Positions 26,968 through 35,496 are shown, numbered from the stretch's first letter. The stretch is 64,000 bases of DNA from Clavibacter nebraskensis NCPPB 2581 (GCF_000355695.1 NC_020891.1:2108001-2172000); one strand, 5' to 3'. Numbers and translations are program-made. Notes: generated from the sequence alone by a model not told the origin.

Positions 26968-27176
26968 TGGCGGACCTCACGAAGGGCGACCACGTGACCT
27001 GGAACACGCCGCAGGGCGAGACCCACGGGAAGGTCGTCGAGGAGAAGACGAAGGACTTCCAGCACGACGGGCAGCACTTCACGGCCTCGTCCGACGAGCC
27101 CGCGTACATCGTGGAGAGCGACAAGTCCGGCAAGACCGCGGCCCACAAGGGATCCGCGCTGACGAAGAAGAAGTAG
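26967..27176 (+). CDS. hypervirulence-associated TUDOR-domain (DUF2945) protein
   Basis: 69 residues, a small SH3/TUDOR-like barrel. It matches the DUF2945 pattern: KGDHVTWNTPQGETHGKV at the start, an internal KTKDFQHDGQHFTASSDEPAYIVES, and a Lys-rich end (KGSALTKKK). The family is common next to stress genes in soil bacteria; molecular role unknown. Its ATG overlaps the SDR stop as TGATG. A strong hairpin follows, ending the transcript. Confidence 0.9.
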   Translation: MADLTKGDHVTWNTPQGETHGKVVEEKTKDFQHDGQHFTASSDEPAYIVESDKSGKTAAHKGSALTKKK

Positions 27177-27182
27177 GTCCCT

Positions 27183-27217
27183 CCCTCGCGGGTACCGGCG
27201 ACCGGTACCCGCGGGGG
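27183..27217 (+). terminator. terminator after SDR-DUF2945 operon
   Basis: Perfect 12-bp arms CGCGGGTACCGG and CCGGTACCCGCG with loop CGA, extended by flanking C and G runs. It lies 6 bp past the stop codon. Confidence 0.9.
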
Positions 27218-27254
27218 GCGACCCTCCTGCGGGCCCGCGCCTAGGCTGTGGCCG

Positions 27255-28502
27255 ATGGACACCGGGACCGCCGCCGCGAGGCGCTCGACGTCGACGCGGG
27301 CACCCCGTCACCGCGACGGCATCGAGCTGTTCGTGGACGCGGTCGTCGGCCTCGTGCTCGCCGGCCTCGCCCTGAGCCCGCCGGTGGACGTGCAGGAGGC
27401 GGGGTTCCCCGTCGCCGCCCTCGTGCTCCTGTCCGTGGTCGTGCGCTCGGCGTACCCGGGCGCCGCCCTCGCCCTCGCCTGGGTGATGGCGTTGACGCAG
27501 TGGCAGCTGGGCGAGCGGCCCGGCTTCGCGGACCTCGCCCTCCTGCTCGTGCTCTACTCCACCGCCCGACGGGGATCCCGCGCGACGGCGGTGATCGGCG
27601 GCGCCTCCGCGGTCGTGGGCGGCGCCATGGCGACGGTCTACCTGCTGCACACGGGCGCCCGCTACTCGCTCCTGATCAGCCCCGGCGGCATCGGCGCCAT
27701 GATCTTCGTCGCGGCCCCGGTGCTGATGCTGCTGCTCGCGTGGCTGACCGGCCTCGTGGTGCGCGTCATCCGCGCCCGGACGACCGAGTCGCGGCTCCGT
27801 GTCCAGGCCGAGGACACCGCCGTGAAGGCCGTCGACCTCGCGCACGCCGAGACGCTGCGCGCGAGCATGGCGCGGGACGTGCACGACATCGTCGGCCACT
27901 CGCTCGCCGTGATCATCGCGCAGGCCGACTCGGTGCAGTTCCTCGACGACGAGGAGCGGATCCGCGGCGTCTCCGCCACCATCGCCGACACCGCCCGCCG
28001 CTCGCTCGCCGAGGTGCGCGAGGTGCTGAGCGGCACGAGCGTCGCCGAGGCCGACGACGGGCCCGAGGACCTCGACGCCGTCGTCGCGCGGGTGCGGGCC
28101 GCGGGCGTCGACCTCGCGCACGAGGTGCGCGGCACCCGGCGGCCCGTGGATCCCGTGCGCCAGGTGGTCATCCGCCGCGTCGCGCAGGAGATGACGACCA
28201 ACGCGATGCGGCACGGGGAACCGGGTGGCCGGATCCGCCTGCGCGAGACCTGGCGCGCGTCCGACGTCGTGCTCGAGGTCGAGAACCCGGTCGCCCGCCC
28301 CGGCGCCGTCCCCGACAGCGGCGCCCACCTCGGCCTCGAGTCGCTGCGCGTCGGCACCGGCGTCGAGGGCATGCGCGCCCGGCTCGCCGCCGTCGGCGGC
28401 GACCTCGAGGCCGAGCCCGTCGACGACCTCTTCACCGCCCGGGCCCGCATCCCGCTGCCGGGCTCCCATTACATCCCCACCGTGCCGGGAGGCCGCCCGT
28501 GA
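27255..28502 (+). CDS. sensor histidine kinase (HisKA_3 type)
   Basis: 415-residue membrane histidine kinase of the NarL-partner class. Five or six hydrophobic segments occupy residues 25-175, with no large extracellular sensor. The HisKA_3 dimerisation motif RDVHDIVGHSL contains His210 as the likely phospho-acceptor. The ATPase domain follows with N-box EMTTNAMRHG and a degenerate G-box near GVEGMRARLAAVGG. It overlaps the response-regulator gene as GTGA, a translationally coupled pair. The input signal is unknown; intramembrane sensing is likely. Confidence 0.94.
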   Translation: MDTGTAAARRSTSTRAPRHRDGIELFVDAVVGLVLAGLALSPPVDVQEAGFPVAALVLLSVVVRSAYPGAALALAWVMALTQWQLGERPGFADLALLLVLYSTARRGSRATAVIGGASAVVGGAMATVYLLHTGARYSLLISPGGIGAMIFVAAPVLMLLLAWLTGLVVRVIRARTTESRLRVQAEDTAVKAVDLAHAETLRASMARDVHDIVGHSLAVIIAQADSVQFLDDEERIRGVSATIADTARRSLAEVREVLSGTSVAEADDGPEDLDAVVARVRAAGVDLAHEVRGTRRPVDPVRQVVIRRVAQEMTTNAMRHGEPGGRIRLRETWRASDVVLEVENPVARPGAVPDSGAHLGLESLRVGTGVEGMRARLAAVGGDLEAEPVDDLFTARARIPLPGSHYIPTVPGGRP

Positions 28503-29161
28503 TCCGCATCGTGCTCGTCGACGACCAGGAGCTGTTCCGCGGCGGCGTGCGCGTCGCCCTCGACGCCCAGCCCGACCTCGAGGTGGTGGGCGAGGCCGGC
28601 GACGGGCGGGAGGGCCTCGCCGTGATCGACGAGGCGCGGCCCGACGTCGTGCTGCTCGACATGCGCATGCCCGTGATGGACGGGCTCGAGACCGTGCGCG
28701 CGCTCTTCGACGGCACCCGCGACGCTCCCCCGCGCGTCATCGTGCTGACGACGTTCGCGCTGGACCGCGCCTCGGCCACCGCGATCCGCGGAGGAGCCAG
28801 CGGCTTCCTGCTCAAGGACGCGACGCCCGCGTTCCTCGCCGCGGCCATCCGCGCCGTGCACGCGGGCAGCGCCGTGCTCGCGCCGGACGAGCTGACGCAG
28901 CTGTTCACCTCCGACGCGACCGCCGCGCCCGCGCCCGTGGCGCCGCCCGCCTTCCGCTCGCTGAGCGCCCGCGAGAAGGACGTCTTCGGGCACGTGGCGC
29001 GCGGCCTGTCGAACGCGGAGGTCGCGGCGCTCGAGTTCGTGAGCGAGTCGACCGTGAAGACGCACGTGAGCAGCATCCTCGCGAAGCTCGCGCTCCGGGA
29101 CCGCGTGCAGCTCGTCGTGTACGCGCACGACCACCGGCTCGTGGAGCGCGCCGGGTCGTAG
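28499..29161 (+). CDS. NarL/FixJ-type response regulator
   Basis: 220 residues. The receiver domain has the acidic pair (Asp8, Asp9), phospho-acceptor Asp54 in VVLLDMRMPVMDG, Thr in VIVLTTF, and Lys in FLLKDATP. The DNA-binding LuxR-type helix-turn-helix at the C-terminus reads LSAREKDVFGHVARGLSNAEVA with STVKTHVSSILAKL. GTG at 28499 overlaps the kinase stop by four bases. Targets are unknown; no transporter gene is adjacent, unlike many ABC-linked pairs of this class. Confidence 0.95.
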   Translation: MIRIVLVDDQELFRGGVRVALDAQPDLEVVGEAGDGREGLAVIDEARPDVVLLDMRMPVMDGLETVRALFDGTRDAPPRVIVLTTFALDRASATAIRGGASGFLLKDATPAFLAAAIRAVHAGSAVLAPDELTQLFTSDATAAPAPVAPPAFRSLSAREKDVFGHVARGLSNAEVAALEFVSESTVKTHVSSILAKLALRDRVQLVVYAHDHRLVERAGS

Positions 29162-29180
29162 CGGCCTCCCGGCCCCGGGA

Positions 29181-30566
29181 TCAGCCGCCGAGCGCGCCGC
29201 CGCAGCGGTGCAGCCCGGTCGCGAGGGCGTCGATCTCCGCGCGGGCGGACTCCGCCGGGACGGACGGTTCCACGTCCTCCGCCCAGATCGTGAACGCGAC
29301 CTCGGTGCCGTCCTCCGCGTCGGCGATGCCGGTGAGGCCGTGCATCCGCTCGAGCGTGCCCGTCTTGCCGCGGATCCGGCCGGCCGCCGCGTCGGCCTCG
29401 CCGGTGAAGCGGCCGCCCTCCGCGAGCGTACCGGTGCGCCCGGCGACGGCGAGGCCGGCGTCGACGATGGCGAGGTCGCCGCGGTGCTCAGCGATGCGCA
29501 CCATGAGCCGGGTGAGGAGGGCGGCCGGCACGCGGTTCGCGTCCGACAGGCCCGAGCCGTCGACGAGGACGATCCCGTCGGTGGGCAGGTCGAGGCCGGC
29601 GAGGGCGGCGGGCGTGCTGCGCTGGATGTCGGCGGTGGCGCTGCCCGCGCCCGTCTCGATCGCGACCAGGCGCGCGAGCGTCTCCGCGAGCGTGTCGTCG
29701 GAGTGGGTGAGCATGTAGCCGACGAGGCCGCGGACGGGCGCGGACTCCACGGTGCCGAGCACGGCGGATCCGGACGCCGCGGTCACGAGCGGGCCGTCGG
29801 CCGCCACGTCGTCGCCGAGGAGCGCCGCGAAGGCGTCGGCCGCGCGCGCGACGGCCGCCTCGCCGCGGCGGGAGTACGCCTCGGCCGGGTCGTCGCGGTC
29901 GCCGTCGACCATGAGCGCCGTGATGTTCGACATGGATCCCCCGCGCCGGGCCTCGAGCGGCCACTCCGGCAGCCAGGCGGGTCCGGTGAAGAGGCCGCTG
30001 TCGACCTGGAGGCGGCGGATGGGGACGCCCGCGAGGTCCGGATCCTGGCGGCGGGCCTCGAGCACCTGGCGCGCGAGGTCGTCGAGGTGCGGGGCGTCGG
30101 GGTAGACGCCGTCGGTGCCGGACGCCAGGCGGCTGAGCGTGGGATCGCCGCCGCCGACGAGGACGACCGTGTCGGCCCGCGCCCCCTGCACGACGCGCGT
30201 CGCGATCCGGCGGTCGGGGCCGAGCGCCTCGACGGCGGCCGCCGCGGTCAGGACCTTCATGGTGCTGGCGGTCGCGGCAGGCGTGTCGCCGCGCACGTCG
30301 AGGACGGTGCGCCCCGCGTCGCCGTCCACCTCCTCCGCCGAGAGGTGCAGCGTGCCGATGGACCAGCCGCCCGTGAGCGCGTCGACGGTGCACGACGCGG
30401 GATCCGCGAACGCCCCGCCCGCGGGCGACGGGAGGATGCCGGTGACGAGGCCGGCGCCGACCACCGCGGTCGCGACGACCGCCGCGAGCACCGCGTCGCG
30501 GCGACGGCGGACGACCCGGGAGCCAGCCTGCGGTCGTCGGGCGGCGGCGGGACGGGATCCGGTCAT
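29181..30566 (-). CDS. dacB: D-alanyl-D-alanine carboxypeptidase/endopeptidase (peptidase S13, PBP4-like)
   Basis: Low-molecular-weight penicillin-binding protein of family S13 that trims or cuts peptidoglycan cross-links outside the cell. A signal anchor (residues 24-46) is followed by the domain. Active-site motif SxxK is STMK in TASTMKVLTAAAA; KTG is in IRGKTGTLERM. The middle SxN motif reads SDD in THSDDTLAETLARL, where Asn is expected. 461 residues, normal length. ATG 30566 removes a shadow extension. Monocistronic, next to a recombinase-like gene on the same strand. The Asn-to-Asp change could weaken activity; the family call is firm. Confidence 0.9.
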   Translation of the reverse strand: MTGSRPAAARRPQAGSRVVRRRRDAVLAAVVATAVVGAGLVTGILPSPAGGAFADPASCTVDALTGGWSIGTLHLSAEEVDGDAGRTVLDVRGDTPAATASTMKVLTAAAAVEALGPDRRIATRVVQGARADTVVLVGGGDPTLSRLASGTDGVYPDAPHLDDLARQVLEARRQDPDLAGVPIRRLQVDSGLFTGPAWLPEWPLEARRGGSMSNITALMVDGDRDDPAEAYSRRGEAAVARAADAFAALLGDDVAADGPLVTAASGSAVLGTVESAPVRGLVGYMLTHSDDTLAETLARLVAIETGAGSATADIQRSTPAALAGLDLPTDGIVLVDGSGLSDANRVPAALLTRLMVRIAEHRGDLAIVDAGLAVAGRTGTLAEGGRFTGEADAAAGRIRGKTGTLERMHGLTGIADAEDGTEVAFTIWAEDVEPSVPAESARAEIDALATGLHRCGGALGG

Positions 30567-30640
30567 GTCCCCAGGGTAGGAAACCGCCCGGCCCGGCACC
30601 TCGGCCGCGGGTGCCGACGCCCTCCGTCGCGCGGACCAGC

Positions 30641-30671
30641 GCGCACCGGCCGGCTCGCACGGGCCGTGCGC
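30641..30671 (-). terminator. possible weak terminator after recombinase-like gene
   Basis: Arms GCGCAC and GTGCGC with partially paired GGCC/GGGCC inside, 8 bp past the stop at 30679 on the minus strand. Imperfect, so uncertain. Confidence 0.35.
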
Positions 30672-30678
30672 CGCGGGG

Positions 30679-31311
30679 TCAGCGCAGCATGCCGCCCTGG
30701 CGGCCCGACTCGGCCCAGGCCAGCGCACGCGTGACGACGCGCTCGCTCACGTCGAGCACGCGCGCGATCTCCGCGGTGTCGCGGCCCTTCGACCGCTCCT
30801 CGACGGCGATCTGCAGCTTCCGCCGGGTGATCCCCTTGGGCAGCGACGGGAGGGCGGGCGCGGCGGGTTGCGCGGCGCCGGCCTCGGGGTCGGCGCCGGA
30901 CGCGGATCGCGCGGGCCGGTCGACGGGCCGCCTGCGGCGCCGCTCGGCCTCCGTCGTCTCCTCCACCGTCGCGAGCGCGAGCGTGGCCGCGAACAGCCCG
31001 CGGCCGGCCGCCGTGCCGGCCTCCAGCCCGTCGCGGATGGCGCGGAAGGCGATGCCGCGCGCCTCGAGCCCGTTGAGGATCCGCACGACATCGGCGGTGC
31101 CCGGCCCCAGCCGGTCGAGGCTCACGACGAGCAGCTCGTCGTTCTCGCGGAGGTAGTCGAGCGCGTCCTGCAGGCCCGGCCGCGGGGCCCGGCGCCCCCC
31201 GGCGACGTCGACGAAGATGCGCTCGCAGCCGGCCGCATCGAGGGCGTCGACCTGGTCCTGGTACGGCTCCTCGGAGCGCGCGACGCGGACGTACCCGACC
31301 AGCGTGGTCAT
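30679..31311 (-). CDS. serine-recombinase-like protein lacking the catalytic serine
   Basis: 210 residues with the layout of Tn3-type resolvases: catalytic-domain fold (VGYVRVARSEEPYQDQ opening, DELLVVSLDRLGPGTADVV), long E-helix region, then a C-terminal helix-turn-helix (GITRRKLQIAVEERSKGRDTAEIARVL). The nucleophile Ser of the RVS motif is replaced by Ala (Ala11), and the second Arg of SLDRLGR is Pro (Pro70), so strand cleavage should be impossible. Arg9 and Arg67 remain. A basic/low-complexity linker near residues 120-155 is longer than usual. ATG 31311. No transposon ends, transposase or res site seen nearby. Possibly a domesticated DNA-binding regulator; inference. Confidence 0.85.
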   Translation of the reverse strand: MTTLVGYVRVARSEEPYQDQVDALDAAGCERIFVDVAGGRRAPRPGLQDALDYLRENDELLVVSLDRLGPGTADVVRILNGLEARGIAFRAIRDGLEAGTAAGRGLFAATLALATVEETTEAERRRRRPVDRPARSASGADPEAGAAQPAAPALPSLPKGITRRKLQIAVEERSKGRDTAEIARVLDVSERVVTRALAWAESGRQGGMLR

Positions 31312-31353
31312 CCGTGCTCCCTCCCCGCGTGGGCCCCCGCGTCACGCGACGAC

Positions 31354-31380
31354 GGACGGGCGCCCATGCGGCGCCCGTCC
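31354..31380 (-). terminator. terminator of DUF3072 gene
   Basis: Perfect 11-bp arms GGACGGGCGCC and GGCGCCCGTCC, loop CATGC, 18 bp past the stop at 31399 on the minus strand. Confidence 0.9.
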
Positions 31381-31398
31381 CTCCCGTTCATGCTGAGA

Positions 31399-31677
31399 TC
31401 AGCTCGCGTCGTCCGACTGCGGCGACGCCGTGTCCTTCTTCTCCTGCAGGCGCTCGATGTGCTCGCTCGCCTCGGCCTTGTTGAGGTCGGCGGAGATCTC
31501 CTCGCCGGCCTGCGTGGCGAGCGAGTCGAGGTAGCTGCGCTGTGCGCCCGTCATCGGCTCGTCGCCCGTGACCCACGTGCTCGGGTCCTTCTCGGCGCTC
31601 TGCGGCGGCGTGGGGGTGGAGGAGCCGAGCATCTCCTTCTCGTCGCCGCCGGTGGTGTCCTGCTTCGCATCGCTCAT
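31399..31677 (-). CDS. DUF3072 domain-containing protein
   Basis: 92 residues, soluble, acidic and helix-prone. It contains the DUF3072 stretch: WVTGDEPMTGAQRSYLDSLA followed by AGEEISADLNKAEASEHIERLQ. The family is small, actinobacterial and of unknown function; the ending is a charged tail. ATG 31677 (MSDAKQD) has GAGGAGG seven bases upstream, so the longer frame to 31728 is not used. Monocistronic with its own terminator. Confidence 0.88.
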   Translation of the reverse strand: MSDAKQDTTGGDEKEMLGSSTPTPPQSAEKDPSTWVTGDEPMTGAQRSYLDSLATQAGEEISADLNKAEASEHIERLQEKKDTASPQSDDAS

Positions 31678-31764
31678 GGTGGTGCCTCCTCGTGTGATGC
31701 CTTCGACGCTACTCGCGACCGGCGACACCGGACGGGTGCGGGCGTCGGCCGAGACGCCGGGCGG

Positions 31765-32970
31765 CTAGCGTCGACCGCCGCGCAGGAGCGCCTCGCGGTG
31801 CTCGGTCACGGCGCGCAGCAGGCGGCGCTCGTCGTCGAGGTGCCCGGCCTCCGAGCGCCCGGACGCCGCGGGCCGCTCCGAGAGCATCCGCTGGCGCGCG
31901 AACGCCAGCCGGGTCGCGTCCCGCGTGAACAGCCCCATCGCGCGTCCCGCGTCGCCGCCGCGCGTGCGCGCCCACAGCCGCGCGCGGCGGCGCCCCTGCC
32001 AGGTGCTCAGCATCTCGACCTCGGCGGGCGTGAACCAGCCGACGGTCGCGTACTCGCGGAGGCGGCGGCGCGTGAGGTGGATCTCGTAGCGGCGCAGCAG
32101 GATCACGACCGTCACGAGGAAGGCGAAGATCGGCACCTGCAGCAGCACGTAGAAGGAGAGGAAGTCGCCCGTGATGGTGACGCCCGTGTTCCAGAGGGCG
32201 TGCAGCACGATGGCGCCGACCAGCCCGATCGCGCCGAACCCGAGCGCCGCGCCCGGCCCGCGGCGCGCGCCGTAGCCGATCGCGATGCCGGTGATCATGG
32301 TGAAGGTCACGTGCGCGAAGGGCGAGAACAGGCCCCGCATCACGAAGGTGCCGACGAGCGTGCCCGTGGTGCCCGAGACGAGCGGGCCGCCGAAGTAGAC
32401 GATGTTCTCCGTGAAGGCGAAGCCGGCCGCGATGGTCGCGCCGTAGACGATGCCGTCCACCGGCCCGTCGAAGTGGCGGCGCGCGACCCAGAAGACGAGC
32501 AGCAGCCCGATCGCCTTCGCCGACTCCTCCACGACGGGCGCCTGGACGGCGAGCTGCAGGAACTCGGTGTACTGCGTGGGCACGCCGATCGCGAGGCGCG
32601 CGTACTGCGCGACGAGGTCGAACAGGAGCGCGATCGCCACGGACGCGGCCGCGCCCCACAGCAGCGCGAACAGCAGCGCCAGCCGGGGCTCGGGCTCCCA
32701 CCGGTCGACCCAGCGGATGGCGAGGAGCACGCCGGCGAGCGGGATGAGGGCGAGGAGCGCGCAGATCGCGACGGCCTGGACCCCGAGGCTGAGCACGAGA
32801 TACGCGGCGACGACGAGTCCGACGAGCAGCAGGACGGCGACGCCCACGACGCCGAGCACGGCCGACGCGGTGATGCGCGAGGGCGCGTGCGCCGTCGGCA
32901 GCTCCATGGACGGCGGCGGCGAGGTCGGCGAGGGGCGGTGGACGGTCACGGGGACGGACGGGTCGGTCAC
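31765..32970 (-). CDS. PrsW family intramembrane metalloprotease
   Basis: 401 residues, about eight to nine helices. PrsW/CAAX-like motifs: APVVEESAKAIGLL (catalytic Glu-Glu), FAFTENIVYFGG (second motif) and the His-containing HVTFTMITGIAIGYGARRG and IVLHALWNTGV (third and fourth). PrsW in Bacillus cleaves the anti-sigma factor RsiW; no anti-sigma gene is nearby here, so the target is unknown. Soluble N- and C-terminal tails flank the membrane part; the last ~100 residues are Arg/Glu-rich. GTG 32970 with AGAGAGGG upstream. The next gene upstream (FAD oxidase) shares the strand but is separated by a likely hairpin. Confidence 0.92.
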   Translation of the reverse strand: MTDPSVPVTVHRPSPTSPPPSMELPTAHAPSRITASAVLGVVGVAVLLLVGLVVAAYLVLSLGVQAVAICALLALIPLAGVLLAIRWVDRWEPEPRLALLFALLWGAAASVAIALLFDLVAQYARLAIGVPTQYTEFLQLAVQAPVVEESAKAIGLLLVFWVARRHFDGPVDGIVYGATIAAGFAFTENIVYFGGPLVSGTTGTLVGTFVMRGLFSPFAHVTFTMITGIAIGYGARRGPGAALGFGAIGLVGAIVLHALWNTGVTITGDFLSFYVLLQVPIFAFLVTVVILLRRYEIHLTRRRLREYATVGWFTPAEVEMLSTWQGRRRARLWARTRGGDAGRAMGLFTRDATRLAFARQRMLSERPAASGRSEAGHLDDERRLLRAVTEHREALLRGGRR

Positions 32971-33035
32971 GACGGCCCTCTCTTCGGCGGATCGGCCTCG
33001 CCAGCCTACTGGCGGGGTCGTCGGCCGTCGGGGGC

Positions 33036-33068
33036 GGCGTCGCACGCGGACACGCGGGGCGCGACGCC
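33036..33068 (-). terminator. probable terminator after FAD-linked oxidase gene
   Basis: Perfect 8-bp arms GGCGTCGC and GCGACGCC around a 17-base loop, just past the stop at 33075 on the minus strand. The loop is long, so moderate confidence. Confidence 0.5.
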
Positions 33069-33074
33069 GGCCCG

Positions 33075-34487
33075 TCAGGCCGCCTTGCCCGGGTTGAGGA
33101 TGCCCTGCGGGTCGAAGACGCGGCGGATCCCGGCGGCCAGCCCCATGACGTCCTCGCCCAGCTCGTCGGCGAGCCAGCGCCGCTTGAGGAGCCCCACGCC
33201 GTGCTCGCCCGTGAGCGTGCCGCCGAGGTCGACGGCCGCGCGGAAGAGGAGGTCGGCCGCGCGCCACACGTCGCCGGGGATGCCGGTCGCATCGCCGTCG
33301 GGCGTGGTCGGGTCCTCGGGGATGCAGAAGTTGGGGTGCAGGTTGCCGTCGCCCGCGTGCGCCACCGTCGGGATCCGCAGGCCCGTCTCCCGCTCGATCT
33401 CCCGGATGCGCGCGAGCATGTCGGCGAGGCGGGAGCGCGGCACGGCCACGTCCTCGATGAGCACGCGGCCGCGGGCGGCGAGCGCCGGGTGGAAGGCGCG
33501 GCGGATCGCGAGGAGGCGCTCGCCCTCGTCGGCGTCGTCGGTCACGTCGGCCGTGCCGCCGCCCGCGACCACGACCTCGACCACGCGAACGGCCTCCGCG
33601 GCGGCGTCCGGGCCGTCGCAACGCACGAGGAGGTGGGCGGATCCGCGCGTGGAGTGGTCGGTGCCGAGGAACGCGTCGATGGCCTCGAGCGCGCCGGCGT
33701 CGAGCAGCTCCATCGCGGCCGGCCGGATGCGCGCAGCCGTGATCGCGGAGGACGCCGCCGCCGCCGAGGTCGCGTCGGGGAAGAACGCGGCGACGGTCGA
33801 CGGCGTCGCGGTCGGGAGCGGGCGGAGGCGCACGGTCGCGCGCACGATGACGCCGAGCGTGCCCTCGGAGCCGATCATGAGCGCCGTGAGGTCGTAGCCC
33901 GTGACGCCCTTGACGGTGCGGTGGCCGGTGTCGACCACGCGGCCGTCGGCGAGCACGACCGTGAGCGCGAGCACGGCCTCGCGTGTCACGCCGTACTTGG
34001 CGCAGAGCAGGCCGCCCGCGTTGGTCGCGATGTTGCCGCCGATCGTGGAGATGGCCTTGCTCGCGGGATCCGGCGAGTACCACAGGCCGAGCGGGGCGAG
34101 CCGGGCGTTGAGGTCGTCGTTGAGGACGCCGGGCTCGACGACCGCGAGCTCGTCCGCCTCGCTGACCTCGAGGATCCGGTCCATGCCGCGCACCGAGAGC
34201 ACGATCTCGCCCGCGGTCGCCGTCGCGCCGCCCGCGAGGCCCGTGCCGGCGCCGCGCGTGACGACGGGCGTGCCGGTGGCGCTCGCGATGCGCAGGGTGG
34301 CGACCACGTGCTCGACGTCGGTCGCGCGCACGACGGCGATCGGATCCGCGGGGCTGCGGTAGCCGGAGCGGTCGCCGCGCGCATCGTCGAGGGAGGCGGG
34401 GTCGGTCGCGACGACGTCGCCGAGGGCCGCGACGAGCTCCGCGCGGACGGCGTCGGCGGAGGGGGCATGGACCACGTCGTCGATCAT
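33075..34487 (-). CDS. FAD-linked oxidase/dehydrogenase (GlcD/D-lactate dehydrogenase type)
   Basis: 470-residue flavoprotein oxidising a 2-hydroxy acid such as glycolate or D-lactate. PCMH-type FAD domain: PVVTRGAGTGLAGGATA and TIGGNIATNAGGLLCAKYGVTREAVLALTV are classic GlcD/D-2-hydroxyacid dehydrogenase motifs. The C-terminal domain carries IPTVAHAGDGNLHPNF (metal-binding His) and TLTGEHGVGLLK, which suits D-lactate or 2-hydroxyglutarate dehydrogenases. ATG 34487 gives the full-length N-terminus; longer frames are shadows. Divergent from the AlkA-like gene with a 58-bp gap. Confidence 0.94.
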   Translation of the reverse strand: MIDDVVHAPSADAVRAELVAALGDVVATDPASLDDARGDRSGYRSPADPIAVVRATDVEHVVATLRIASATGTPVVTRGAGTGLAGGATATAGEIVLSVRGMDRILEVSEADELAVVEPGVLNDDLNARLAPLGLWYSPDPASKAISTIGGNIATNAGGLLCAKYGVTREAVLALTVVLADGRVVDTGHRTVKGVTGYDLTALMIGSEGTLGVIVRATVRLRPLPTATPSTVAAFFPDATSAAAASSAITAARIRPAAMELLDAGALEAIDAFLGTDHSTRGSAHLLVRCDGPDAAAEAVRVVEVVVAGGGTADVTDDADEGERLLAIRRAFHPALAARGRVLIEDVAVPRSRLADMLARIREIERETGLRIPTVAHAGDGNLHPNFCIPEDPTTPDGDATGIPGDVWRAADLLFRAAVDLGGTLTGEHGVGLLKRRWLADELGEDVMGLAAGIRRVFDPQGILNPGKAA

Positions 34488-34545
34488 GCGATCCACCCTA
34501 GGTCGCGCGCGGGCCGCGGTCGGGGGCGTCGGGCAGGCTGGGCGC

Positions 34546-35493
34546 ATGGACTCCCCCGGCGCCGCCGCGCACGTCGACCGCACGGTGCTCGAGGTCCCCG
34601 GTCCCTTCGACGGCGGCGGCGTGATCCGCTTCCTCTCCTGGCACGCGGTCGCGGGCGCCGAGGAGGGCGACGACACGTCCTTCACGCAGTCCGCGCGACT
34701 CGCGCGCGGCGCGGGGACGGTGACCGTGCGGCTGCTCGACGCGGACGACGCCACCGCTCCGAGCGCCGACGCCGTCACGCGCGTCGAGGTCACCACCCGC
34801 GTCGAGCACGCCGCCGACGCCCCCGAGCTCCTCGGCGGCACGCGCCGCCTGCTCGGCCTCGACGTGGACGCGGCCCGCATCGACGCCGACCTCGCCCGCG
34901 ACCCCGCGCTCGCCGCCGCCGTGCGCGCGACCCCGGGCCTCCGGATCCCCGGCACGCTGGATCCGCGCTCCACGCTCTTCCGCACCGTCGTCGGCCAGCA
35001 GATCTCCGTCGCCAGCGCCCGCGCCACCCACGGCCGCATGACGGCCGACCTCGGCGAGGACCTGCCCGCGTCCGTGGCGCACGGATCGGTGACCCGCCTG
35101 CCGCCGACCGCCGCCCGCATCGCCCGCGACGGCGCCGAGCTGCTGCGCGGTCCCGCCCGGCGCACGGCCACGCTGATCCGCATCGCCGAGGCGCTCGAGA
35201 GCGGCGAGCTCGCGATCGAGCACGGCATGCCCCGCGCGGAGCTCCGGGCCGCGCTCGTCGCGTTCCACGGCGTCGGACCCTGGACGGCGGACTACGTCGC
35301 GATGCGCGCGCTCGGCGAGCCCGACATCCTGCTCTCCGGCGACCTCATCGTCCGCCGCGGGGCCGCCGCGCTCGGCCTCCCCGACGAGGCGCGCGCCCTC
35401 GACGCCCGCGCCGCCGCGTGGTCGCCGTGGCGCTCCTACGCGACCCTGCACCTCTGGCGCGTCATGACCGACGGGATGCCGGCCGCGGGCTGA
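34546..35493 (+). CDS. AlkA-type DNA-3-methyladenine glycosylase
   Basis: Base-excision repair glycosylase of the AlkA kind, 315 residues. The N-terminal AlkA_N-type beta fold shows VPGPFDGGGVIRFLSWHAVAG, matching the P-Y/F-D-x-x-x-x-x-x-F-L motif. The helix-hairpin-helix GPD domain has FHGVGPWTADYVAMRALGEPDILLSGD, where the last Asp corresponds to the catalytic Asp of AlkA. No Ada-like methyltransferase domain is fused. Start ATG 34546 removes a 20-residue shadow. Convergent with ku with a 3-bp gap. It fits a DNA-repair neighbourhood. Confidence 0.93.
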   Translation: MDSPGAAAHVDRTVLEVPGPFDGGGVIRFLSWHAVAGAEEGDDTSFTQSARLARGAGTVTVRLLDADDATAPSADAVTRVEVTTRVEHAADAPELLGGTRRLLGLDVDAARIDADLARDPALAAAVRATPGLRIPGTLDPRSTLFRTVVGQQISVASARATHGRMTADLGEDLPASVAHGSVTRLPPTAARIARDGAELLRGPARRTATLIRIAEALESGELAIEHGMPRAELRAALVAFHGVGPWTADYVAMRALGEPDILLSGDLIVRRGAAALGLPDEARALDARAAAWSPWRSYATLHLWRVMTDGMPAAG

Positions 35494-35496
35494 CGC

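Noticed and set aside
30679-31311. Recombinase-like gene as evidence of a mobile element
   Set aside because: No terminal inverted repeats, transposase or attachment-like direct repeats are visible on either side, and the catalytic serine is missing.
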